NCBI GenBank assembly: GCA_020740775.1
Contig: JAHEWK010000011.1
Coordinates: 496,001-560,000, forward strand
Direction: 5' to 3'
Length of the DNA stretch: 64,000 bases
Origin: Ilyonectria destructans
Taxonomy: Eukaryota > Ascomycota > Sordariomycetes > Hypocreales > Nectriaceae
Shown: positions 54,351 to 63,807 of the stretch, in pieces
Layout: each line of letters opens with the position of its first letter
How positions within the stretch are numbered: position 1 is the stretch's first letter
The notes under the pieces: model-generated
The model's database searches: none
Seen by the model: the letters and a program-made list of their open reading frames with translations, nothing else
What the model was told of the DNA's origin: nothing
Program-made: the position numbers and the translations under genes

Positions 54351-54799
54351 GGCTGGGTTAGGTTCCGACTGTCAGTTGCGGTCGCTTGTGAATTCGGTCA
54401 GCGAGGACCCATTCACAAAGACAAGCTCGGAACCCCCCAAGTCGTGGAAGATTCTACCACCGTTGTCCTCTGACAAGTTCAGACACATTTCTCCCAGGAG
54501 ATTCATCATACGACACAATAGTGAGGAAGAGCAGTCACCTTATAGCACAATCTGGGACTTGACAACTATTTCTTTGATACGTCCCCCGCTCATCCCCTTT
54601 GCCAATAACCACATCGTGTCCGACTCTCGAATCCATGCTGCTAGCCCCGTCGAAAGCATCACCACTCAACCCCGTCCAACATCTCCTCATCGTCGTTGTC
54701 TTCTTCAGCGGGGACCGGCAGCCTCGCACGCCCATTGAGGGGATGCCCCGAGCCCAGTTTCTCAAGTCGGCATCAAGCCCATAGCTGGTTGTTCGCGTG
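54351..54799. other. Gene C upstream region
   Basis: On the minus strand 54660-54730 reads PAEEDNDDEEMLDGVEW before a stop, an acidic tail that may belong to a lost gene. Otherwise nothing is recognised. Confidence 0.35.
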
Positions 54800-55830
54800 A
54801 ACAGTAGCCTAAGTTCTCTCGCTGTCGCCGTAAAGAGCCACTGCGTTGATACAAGAGAATTCCCTCTTAGCAGGGCTGTTGCTGTTGACAGTCGAGTGTG
54901 GAAACCTTACAGCGACGGTTGAGAGTACTAACGTTGCGAAGACGCTTTGAGGTAACCGGACTCTCAGTGGTCCCAGCGGCGATATTCGCGCCATCAGACA
55001 CACCTCCCTGGGCCTTGAGCCGGTCGCAGTACGCTTCGGACCTGCCTTCAAGAGGCCAGTAGAATTTCCGATCGAACTAAACTACTGGCGGAAAGTCGGA
55101 ACATATCGTTAGAGGGACCTTTTCCACGTCCACCCCAATTGTTGTGTTGACTCACTTGTCTCTGGCATGGCGCTCTTTTTAGGAGAGTCGTGGTGGGTGG
55201 AGAAGTCGGAAGAGAAGTCGGATGATGAGTCATAGTGGGAAGAACATCTGGACGGGACTCGGAGGAGGACTCAAGAGAGGTCGAAAGTGGAGTCGGCAAA
55301 GAGACCAGAGGAAGGTTCGACACAGAGGTCGTAGTGGGTGGAGAGGAGGAGACGTCGAAGAGAAGGAGGATATGGAGTGAGGAGTCGGGAGGAGGAGGTT
55401 TCGAAGACGAGGAGATTTCGGAGAAGAGGAGGCGTCGGAGAAGATCAGGTGTCGGAGAGGAGGAGATTTCAGAGAAGAGGGGGTGTCGGAGAGGATGCGT
55501 CGGAGAGGATTCGAAGCAGAAGGAGGTTCGGGAGATAAATCAACTGGGGCTCGGGGTCAGGATCGAGTGTTTCTTTGAGGGACGACCGTATTCGCGTTTG
55601 ATCGTGGCATCTGTTGTTCGACGTTAGATTTGAACAGACAAGCAGCTTCGGATGGCGGAGAGATACAGCACGCAGAGGGAGGAACAGAGGGCTCACTGGA
55701 TGGTGCGGTTTGTCACGCTTGATATCGCCTTGCTGGTATGAGATTTGGAGAAGGTGGAATGATTCACCGAAATTCGGCACGCCCAGCGTGGAAAACATGG
55801 ACAATATCAAACCCCTTTCAGACTTAGAAC
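54800..55830 (-). pseudogene. Degenerate PGD-DPTN family copy with expanded CT-rich leader
   Basis: On the minus strand, about 55690-55750 holds the IKRDKPHHPV leader block, 55560-55610 an eroded AT-hook-like exon (T-I-K-R-E-Y-G-R-P-S-K-K), 55150-55530 a CT-rich tract of repeated TCCTCTCCGAAATCTCC-like units, and about 54980-55060 reads EGRSEAYCDRLKAQGGVSDG, matching KDGRSETYHEWLKAQ of gene C. The N-terminal PGD domain is missing. It appears to be a fifth, broken family member. Confidence 0.55.
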
Positions 55831-55885
55831 AGTGCTTGAAGCCAGGACATGTTCCGCAGCGCGCGCGGACCTTGGAGGGCAGGCC

Positions 55886-56482
55886 TCAGAGCCAGCAGTA
55901 AACCTCCTGGTGACAGCGTCTCAAGATGTCGGGGAAAAGATGAACCTCTGCCCTTGAAGTTACTCTCATAGCGAGATCAGATATGAGAGTTGTCGTGTCC
56001 GGGATGAAAGGTTCAGATGTTGACTCGGTGGTCCAGCAGTTCCCAGTTGGCACTCGACCATAATCCACAGCCAGGTAGTTCTCGTACACCATCTGTGTGG
56101 TCGGTGTAGCCTCCTGGACGACATAAAACTCGAGGCCCTGCGATACAGTTGGAGGGCAACTTGGAAGGCGATTTGAAAGAGAACCTTTTGAGACGAGATT
56201 CGACAGAGGGCCTGGCAGACTTGGGCTGCTTATTCTTTCGGGGACGGCCACGGCCACGCTTGGCGGTCATAGTTGCTAGTCCAACGTTAGATACGCGTCC
56301 AGTGAAGAGTTCAGTAAGGGTTTCCAAGGGAACATCTTGCGACGAGGGAAGGGTTGCATCATCCACGACGGTTCACCTGGAAGCTTAGAGGAAGTCTGGC
56401 CAGAGTGTTCACCGGCGGTTCAAGTATTCGTCGGGCGCCTGCCAGGGGCCGGTTCCGCCACAGTTGGGGCAGTTGGGGCCAT
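55886..56482 (-). pseudogene. Broken copy of AT-hook gene F
   Basis: On the minus strand from 56482 it starts MAPTAPTVAEPAP like gene F (MAPTVAEPTP), but the exon 1 donor GTGAGT has become GGCAGG. The AT-hook exon is kept (TAKRGRGRPRKNK), then after KLPS the sequence jumps, out of frame, to PTVSQGLEFYVVQEA and QMVYENYLA, that is, the C-terminal end of F. Some 250 residues are deleted, two reading frames are needed, and the tail is unrelated. It is a pseudogene made by internal deletion. Confidence 0.75.
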
Positions 56483-56886
56483 CTTGATAACTCGATGTGC
56501 GCAAGTTGTGATAGCGAGTATTCAGAGCAAGTTTGAAATCTTCCAAGTTCGGTAGACGTTGCTGCGTGCTCACAACCAATTTCGCAATTAATTGGAACAG
56601 TTTGTGGGCGGACAGGTTTGCAGTGAATCATGATTCCGCTGGCGTTTGACAACGCTCGGTGATCATTCCCACACCCAGCCTTCGATTCCTCCTCATCTTT
56701 CCATCTCTCTCTCGAGTCCTCTTCCGCGACCTCTTCCGAATCCTCTTCCGCGACTTCTTCCGAATCCTCTTCTGCGACCTCTTCCGAATCCTCCCTCCAG
56801 CCTCAAGCTCGCCGCTGAGCCCAAGTCCGAGTCTTCTCCCAGATTCTCTTCCAACCACCAACACACACTTTTTCATCTTCTACAAG
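56483..56886 (+). repeat. Gene H leader with 24-bp CT-rich tandem repeat
   Basis: At about 56712-56800 a unit like CGACCTCTTCCGAATCCTCT is repeated about four times. The rest (56800-56880) is nearly identical to the leader of gene G, so G and H share promoter-proximal sequence as well as coding sequence. Confidence 0.65.
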
Positions 56887-57924
56887 ATGCCTCGACAGAG
56901 AAACCGCCGAAACAACGACCGACGTGAGCCATATCACCAAAACTACGGCCAGTACCGAGGCCAGCACCAAGGCCAAGACTACGCTCAGGGTTTCGCACAG
57001 GGTTTCGCCCAGGGTTTCGCCCAGGGTCTCGCCCAGATTAATGCCCAGCACCAAGCCCAGCACCAAGCCCAGCACCAAGCCCAGCACCAAGCCGACGACC
57101 ACACCAGAACCCTTTCTAGCGCCAACAGTGTTCCTCTCGGCCCCCGCGACGGAGGTTTCTCTCGGGACCGATCCGCTGGTAACCAAGTGTCCAGAGGTGT
57201 GCAGACTGTCGAAACAGGAAATCCGCTCCCGTTTGGTCCAAGCGGCGCCGTCAATGATATCAGCCAGGGTCAGATTCCCGAATGCCGACTTCGGGGGATG
57301 ACTGGGGGCCTGGGAATCGGCGCCAAGAAGGGATCGTTTGCCTACCGGACGCGTCTGCCTCGTGATCTCTTAACCCGTCGCAAGGAACCCGCAAAGGAGG
57401 GGGAACGGGCTCAAGAGGCTCTGGAGCCAGCAAAGGAGGTGCAACCGGCTCAAAAGGCGCCGGAGACTGCACCCTGGAGGCCCAAGTGTGCTGGATGTGG
57501 CTCCAGCACCCACTTGCTCGCCTCGTGTATGCGCTGCAATGACAGGGGAATGATTGAAGGCTGCCCCCGCTGTAACACATTGAGCCATGGGGCCAACAAC
57601 TGCGGTATCGGCCTCAATATGCGCGAACTTGTCAACGATCTGCTGTACGGTCGTGCCAACATGCCTCCTTTCAGTGGGAGACCTTGGTTCCTCATTTTCA
57701 AGGACTACATCAAGGGCAAGGAGAACCCTCCCATTCCCCAGGCGTTTCCCTGGTCTCCAGCTTTTGCCGTGGAGAAGCGAGCAGAGATCACCAAGCTGCA
57801 GGCAGAATTGGACGCTCACGGGGACTGCAGCAAGTTGCCCGTGGACCCCTCCACCAAGGACTGGGAAACCGTTCAGGCAATGGTGGTCTTCGAGAAGGCT
57901 TCAGAAAGTCGCCGCCTACACTGA
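56887..57924 (+). CDS. Orphan gene H: QGF-repeat protein with two CCHC zinc knuckles
   Basis: Intronless, 345 residues from the ATG at 56887, chosen by match with gene G (MPRQRNRRNNDRREPY). Residues 33-48 are AQGF repeats, 52-69 AQHQ repeats, 81-90 the SVPLGPRDGG block shared with gene I, and 149-162 (GSFAYRTRLPRDLL) a partial FKTG-like motif. After a Lys/Glu/Pro stretch come two zinc knuckles of exact CX2CX4HX4C form, C201-C204-H209-C214 and C226-C229-H234-C239. The C-terminal part (GRPWFLIFKDYIKGKENPPI, EKRAEITKLQAELDAHGD) has no named family. Zinc knuckles bind single-stranded RNA or DNA, so an RNA-binding role is likely; no Gag, protease or RT domain is present to suggest a retroelement. 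Confidence 0.8.
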   Translation: MPRQRNRRNNDRREPYHQNYGQYRGQHQGQDYAQGFAQGFAQGFAQGLAQINAQHQAQHQAQHQAQHQADDHTRTLSSANSVPLGPRDGGFSRDRSAGNQVSRGVQTVETGNPLPFGPSGAVNDISQGQIPECRLRGMTGGLGIGAKKGSFAYRTRLPRDLLTRRKEPAKEGERAQEALEPAKEVQPAQKAPETAPWRPKCAGCGSSTHLLASCMRCNDRGMIEGCPRCNTLSHGANNCGIGLNMRELVNDLLYGRANMPPFSGRPWFLIFKDYIKGKENPPIPQAFPWSPAFAVEKRAEITKLQAELDAHGDCSKLPVDPSTKDWETVQAMVVFEKASESRRLH

Positions 57925-59519
57925 CAAGGCCCAGAGGAGGAGCCGGGATTTGAGTCGGATTTTGAGATAACCCACAACGATGATGCGTCGATGATCGGCC
58001 AGTAACGCCGTAGTGTTGTATGTAGATGGGTGAGAGATCAATGGATTCAGTGTTTTTTAATCATGCATTTTGCCGTTGAATTGATTGTTCTTTTGTCTAT
58101 GGAAGCGAGATGCATTGTGATAAAACTGACGTGAGTTTCTGGCCCATGCCGTCCGCACTGCTGTTCTTCAGTGGGTTGCATAAAGTTGACACCCGACCTA
58201 AGTCAATCACACAATACCTACGTTAGTCAATATTAGGGTACAATTTATCGTCAATATAAAGTTTAAGGTAAGGGTTAGGGTTTGGTTTTTATTTTTATTT
58301 TTATTCTCTTAGAAACAATAATACTTTATCATAAAGCAGAAGGAGACAATGCCTTAATACTTGGTCAAGCTCTTATGGCAAAAGTATTGAGGTGCAAACT
58401 TTCCTTTCTGCTTCCCATTGGAATCAGACTATGAAACAGGAAAAAGACAAATAATAAGACAGACCATTCATAGCTCGAGCGGCAGGCGTTTGAGGCTCGT
58501 AGTTAATTTGCCGATACCTTCTACATCAGTGCTTTGGGAGCGTTCGCGAATTAGGCAAACGAGAGCGATGGCGCGACCACGAATTCTGGGCTGGACCTTG
58601 CAGTTCGACACGCTTACAAGTATCTTTATTAGTTAGTAGATTAAATGTTCTGGTCATCTGAAATTTGTTGCTGTCTCAACCATGCCAGTCCCCGACTGTT
58701 GGTTCCGACGACACGAAACCTGGAGAATGCAGGGGCTCTGCAATCAGTCAGCTTCGGGTGGGCCTGCAATTTCGGTGCCCCAGCATGTTAAATCCCAATG
58801 GCGTGTTGAATCTATAAGCCGATTGGTTAATGAACATGTGGATTTGTTAGTCGGGTGTTGGTTGTCATCATGATTCTGTCTCTTGTCTACCTTGGCGCAG
58901 CTGTGGCGATGCACACAAGGGGATCAATCATCCGCTGGTTCAATTCGTCGTGAATCAATTGGCTGTCTATCTCTTCCCTGGATTATTGATCTGCCGGGTT
59001 TGTGCCATGTGGAGCAGGACATGACAGAAATGTAGGTCGCTGTCGGCAAGTACCAGTGTAGTAAAAGCTATGGAGCGGGTGCTTAGTTGGGCGACTCCGG
59101 ATCGAGGCATCAGGATCACAGTATCCACATCCTTGATCTCTCATTAACGTACCTTGCGGAAATGAATGGCCTTGACCCGACCGTGTCAAGACGAATATGG
59201 ATGCCGCTTTGCCTGCACTGTTGGTGCTGTTGGTCCGGTCCATATGAAACAATACGGGCTCAACAGCTTGGGATATTCCAGCGCAGATCCTTCGACTTAC
59301 CCCTGCCAAGATGCAACGTTCATCCCTGCGGCCAAGCCAACTCAGCCTTGATTGCCAGCCTAGATTTTAACCTTTACTCGCCCAAGTTCCTGTCCCCCGT
59401 CTTTGACTTTTTGTCTTTCCCCTCATTGTCGTGCCGTTTTTGTTCTGTCCTCGTTCACGCCTCCATTCGTTCTGCTTCAAGGTTGAGCGTTGGGCCTCTT
59501 CCGAGTCCTGATTGCAGAC
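57925..59519. other. Gene-poor region with a short telomere-like tract
   Basis: About 1.6 kb. 58267-58284 reads GGTAAGGGTTAGGGTTTG, containing the fungal telomere unit TTAGGG; ATTAGGGTA occurs about 50 bases upstream. A T-rich run follows. Open frames here lack domains. The last 150 bases are the pyrimidine-rich leader of the lectin-like gene. Confidence 0.5.
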
Positions 59520-60881
59520 ATGTCTGGTTCCAATCAGTACTCTGACCTGCCTGAAGTCGCGCCCATTGAGGCGTCCCACAGGCACGCGACCGTCACCGAC
59601 AATCTTCCAGAGCCTGTCTATGCGCCAAAACTCGATGGTCTGACAATATATTCCGTGGGAGGTGAGGGGAAAAACCCGGATCGCAAGATATGGGGCTTGA
59701 AGCGGATGACCTTTTTTATTCTCGTTGGGGTGGCAGCAATCGTCATTATCGGCGCCATTGTTGGCGGTGTCGTCGGCAGCAGGGCAAACTCGACCACTTC
59801 CACTTCAGATCCGGCAACACCCACGAGTAGCACATCATCAGCAACTTCGACGCCGACTTCCAGTTCGACACCCATTCTATCAAATTCCCGAATCGCAAGC
59901 GTGAATTGGACCGACTCGAGCGACCAACACTATTTCGTCTTTTACCAAAATCAGAACAACGACATCATCGCTTCTTCCTGGGATTCTCAGAACAAGACAT
60001 GGGAGGCAAGGAGCATTTCAGCAAGCATCAAATCGGCCGGTGACAGTCTGGATGCCATTGAAGGAACGCCAATTTCTGCTGTTGCTTGGTCAGATTCGGA
60101 AAACTCATGGAACATTCGCGTATATGTTCTGATAACCGGCAACTACATTGCCGAACTGTTGACAAGCCACCCTACAAAAGGTTCATGGTCTCAGAGTAGT
60201 TTTGGGTCACAAGTGAGGATAAGCCCAGCCGAAGGATCAAACATTGCTGCTTGGCGTCCAAATGGCGGCAACGAAACTTGGCCCCAGAGGCTGTTGATGT
60301 GGGAGAATGCCGACCAGAAGCTCATCTGGTCGAGTAGCGACAATTGGGACGATTATTCGACCTTTTCAACCATTGCAAAATCAAGCAGTCTTGCTGTTAC
60401 CAGCGTGTCTGGAGGTGGCAACATTTCCAATCCTCGTTGGAGGCTGTATTACGACAACGATGAGCTCCTTCAGGAGGGCATGATGGAGCCGAATTTCGTA
60501 AATCCAACATACAGTAAGTTATTCTCCATGTTTGTATTTTTTTAACAATTAATAGGTCAAACACTTGGCAACATTGCATCGTCATCCAAGACCAATTTTG
60601 CTGCTGTTTGCTTCAATTTAGTATACACAATCATTGTCGACCTTAATGATGAGGGCGGCATAAGAGCTCGATGGTACAATAAATCGACGTGGTCGACTAG
60701 CAGTGAACCAAGTCTTGCAGATTCACCAGATGGCATGTCGGTCTCTTCAGGGTTTACCGCCATTTCAGGGCATGCCGACCGAAGAATTTATGGCATTGTA
60801 AATGGAACGATCCACGAGTGGTCGTTTGATACAACTACTCCAATGACGTGGACCTACGTAGGTGAGGTCACGGTGACCTGA
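59520..60881 (+). CDS. Membrane-anchored fucose-lectin-like protein
   Basis: Two exons, 59520-60513 and 60556-60881, total 1320 nt (439 residues). A cytosolic N-terminus of about 60 residues precedes one transmembrane helix (MTFFILVGVAAIVIIGAIVGGVVGS), then a Ser/Thr/Pro linker and about 320 outside residues. These form beta-propeller-like repeats with the spacing of fungal fucose-specific lectins (R.Y...., W.S...., W.......; for example WRLYYDNDELLQEGM, IRARWYNKSTW, IYGIVNGTIHEWSF). Type II membrane topology with an outward propeller is common for fungal members of this family. Sugar binding would need the Arg/Glu/Trp triads to be checked. It may be a surface adhesin or self/non-self lectin. 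Confidence 0.8.
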
Positions 60882-61211
60882 AGTCTCCGGTTAATAGTTA
60901 TAATTTGAGATTCGGTAGAATAAATACAAGATCCGGCCACCTGGCACACTGCTTCAATCTCAAGATCAATGGTTTGAAATACAATTATCTTAGTGTCGTT
61001 TTTGGGTAAAGTATAATTCAGCAGGCGGTATACTTCTATCCGTTGCACTGCTGCATGGCTTGATCTCTAATATTGAGTAAAGCTAAATATATAACAAGCG
61101 AATATGGTAGAATCTAACAGTCCGGATCCCTACTCCTTTAATCTGCACGTCTGCTGGGACTGCTCCTAGCCAGACGTGAAGAGGCCGACCAATTTTATGC
61201 ACATCTCAACT
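60882..61211. other. Convergent spacer
   Basis: 330 bases of 3' flank for the lectin-like and binding-protein genes; nothing else seen. Confidence 0.5.
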
Positions 61212-62346
61212 CTAAATATCATCGGCAATGGGGTTCAATCCCTGAGCCGTTCCAATGCGACCCTCGAAAAAGAACTTGAGGCGCTCAACAAGGGCACGAT
61301 CAGCCATGAACCTAGCAAACTCGGCAGGGTTGGTAGCAGTCTCGTTCCACAGGCTAGGATAACCGGCGGGCGTAGGCACATCGCGACGGACAGACCACAA
61401 TCCTGAGGCCTCCTGGAACTCGGTGCTGAGGAGGTAGTTGTGGAGAAGCTTGGCTCCCTCGGGGTGGGGGGCGTCCTTCAGAATGGCGGCAGTCTGGGGC
61501 CACGACACGTACTTGCCCTTGGTAGGCTCCGAGAACTTGATGGAGCCAGAATCAGTGAAGCCACCGCCAGCAGCGAAATAAGCAGCGGAAGTGCTGTTCT
61601 TCAGGCCGATGAGAGTACCGGGAGTCGCAGTACCGCGGACCCAGCGGGGCTTCTGGGCGACGAGCTTGTCGAACCACGAAACACCATATTGTTGCATACT
61701 ATAAAGGTCAGATTGATTCAATTATGCAAGGGTGAGCTTACATGAGGTAAAAGGCCCAAAGGACCGCGTCGTCGTCGTTGGGGTAGGTCAAGACAAGCTT
61801 GTTCTTGAACTCGGGGCGCAGCCAGTCCTCCCACTCGACGGGCGCCTTGATGCCAGGGAGCTTGTCGGTGTTCCAGGCTCCGGACCAGAAGAAGACGTAG
61901 ACTCCGTACCACGCAGCGGTGTCGTCCTTGAAGGAGTGCTCAATCTCTTCGAAGCCGTTGGGGGCGTAGTTCAAGAGAGCACCCTCCTGAGCCCAGCGGG
62001 GGTAGTCGTGGAGAGTCTGCAGAATGATGCTGTCGACATGCACGCTGTCTTTTCCAGCGGCCAGTTGCTCATCCAAGCGACCATCGTGGTACTTGGAAAG
62101 GTCGACGGTGATGTTGAGGGTAATGCCGGGGAACTTGGCCTCAAAGGCCGTCTTGAGAGAGTCTTGCTGGTTGGCTTCGTCTCCACCGTGCCAAACGGTG
62201 ACAACATCGCCCTCCTTCAGAGCAGCCTTGTAAATCTCGTCAAGGGATCGGGTCTCGTACTCGACAGCGGCGTTGAAACCAAGGGCTTGGTCATAACCAA
62301 GCACATGGCCTGCCAGGAGGGCGGTAGCGGCGAGATTGCGCAACAT
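61212..62346 (-). CDS. Secreted bacterial-type substrate-binding protein (PBP II fold)
   Basis: Two exons on the minus strand, 61742-62346 and 61212-61698, total 1092 nt (363 residues). The signal peptide is MLRNLAATALLAGHVLG. The mature part reads like a periplasmic solute-binding protein of the iron/thiamine/polyamine type: GDVVTVWHGGDEANQQDSLK, an AFEAKFPGITLN strand pair, WEDWLRPEFKNKLVLTYPND and AILKDAPHPEGAKLLHNYLL. Such proteins occur in many ascomycetes without the bacterial ABC permease and are usually taken as old transfers from bacteria. One short intron shows that it is now a normal fungal gene. Its ligand and partner are unknown. C-biased codons suggest good expression. Confidence 0.88.
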
Positions 62347-63807
62347 TGTGACTGGGTTTATGGAGAAGCAAGTAAATTGGAGAGATTGCTAACTGAACTG
62401 AAGAGTATTGAACATTATCAAGGCGCACCTAGTTGATATATATATCCCTTTCCGAGCGATATCGTCATAGTTACGAAGCATTCACAAGGCGGTGCAGAAC
62501 CTAGCGTGACATCTCGGAACCTCCTCGGAATGGATATTGGAGGACAGACGTTACATCTCGCGCGATGCGTTCCGTCTCGTGTAAACGTAACTAGCGGGGC
62601 TGAGGCTCGGCCTTGGCCGTGGGATTTCGCATCGTAGAACGATGTAAACTTTGAGCTAAGGGGCTTTTGGAGAAGATCTTGTTTACTCCAGGAAAGCGAA
62701 ACAGGACATCTTTTCGCCCTACGCCGAAGTAGGATAGCGTGGACCCTGAAATCGGCATTGAGCCGATGATCCATGTCATAGCCGCGCGCGCGTGGCTAAT
62801 CAATCATCAGTCATCCATCGGCATCGGAGTGGGATGGGGAGATGTTGTCCACGACAGGGTTATCGCATCCCTTGTTTTTTGTGGTTCTTATTGTCTCTCC
62901 TATCTCTGCTTCGATTATTCCGAATTAAGGGGTTTATCACGCGCGCGCGAGGGTCATGGCTGGAGATGCGCCGAGGAGGTTATTTTCAAGTCTCATATTC
63001 CTTCAACTCTATGGCTAGGCGTAGATGTGTGTTGATCAGTCACTTTGAGTTTCCAAGTGTTAAGGTTAATTAAGGTTTTCAGCGTCGTGAATGATCTGGA
63101 TGGCAACAGGTCTTGCATTAGGGACACTGCAATGCATCCAACAGAGGATCGTCGATCAATCACGATACGGGATGAGAATGCATGACGTGCATCCACTCAC
63201 GGGAGATTGTCACACTGAAACGCATGAGAAGCAAAACGGCAAGTCCCGAGAGGCGATGGAAAGGGGATGAAAGTGGGATGCGGAAAGCTGACATACTACG
63301 TAGTAGTACGGTCGATGCGGAGCCCTGGTCTTATCAGAGGTGAAACAATTAGATTGATTGATAAACAGTATTTCCTCCCTTGGAACCTCCCTGGAACCTC
63401 CCTAGAACCCTCCCTAAAACCTCCCCTAGAAGGACCCAACAGTCACCTAACCAGGTTGTCTTGAATCCGTAAATACACAATACCTACCCTACACTCCCAC
63501 CACTAGCCCAAACACCAAACCTTTTGCGAACCAGCTGCGAATCAATCAAGCTCATCATGACGACGAGCTGCATGTGCAAGCGTCAAGCCACTCGTGGCAC
63601 TGCAGACGCGGCATCTGCTGACCTAATCAAGAAGCCATCCAGGTCGTCGCATCAGCAGACTGCTGACTGCTGCCTGGATGTGGCTGACGAGGCAGAGATG
63701 AAGCAAGGCAGACGCAGAGGCGGACGAGACGGCGAGTAACTTCTGGTGGTGAGTCAAATCCGCTGCAACTTGGCTGAACTTGGCATCTCCATCACCAAAT
63801 TGCTGCA
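62347..63807. other. Intergenic region
   Basis: About 1.46 kb, the promoter of the binding-protein gene plus the leader of the right-edge gene. A CCTCCCT(G/A)GAACC-like unit repeats four times at 63375-63425. A small frame at 63557-63739 (MTTSCMCKRQATRG...) could be an upstream ORF. No supported gene. Confidence 0.45.

Noticed and set aside
55235..55627. A plus-strand Glu/Arg-rich frame at 55.2-55.6 kb
   Set aside because: It is the reverse of the CT-rich repeated leader of the decayed family copy; the low-complexity translation is a by-product.
56887..57924. Gene H as part of a retrotransposon (zinc-knuckle Gag)
   Set aside because: No LTRs, protease, reverse transcriptase or integrase are near, and its N-terminus matches the non-retroelement gene G.
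58267..58284. A true chromosome end
   Set aside because: Only about two telomere-like units are present and normal genes follow on the right.
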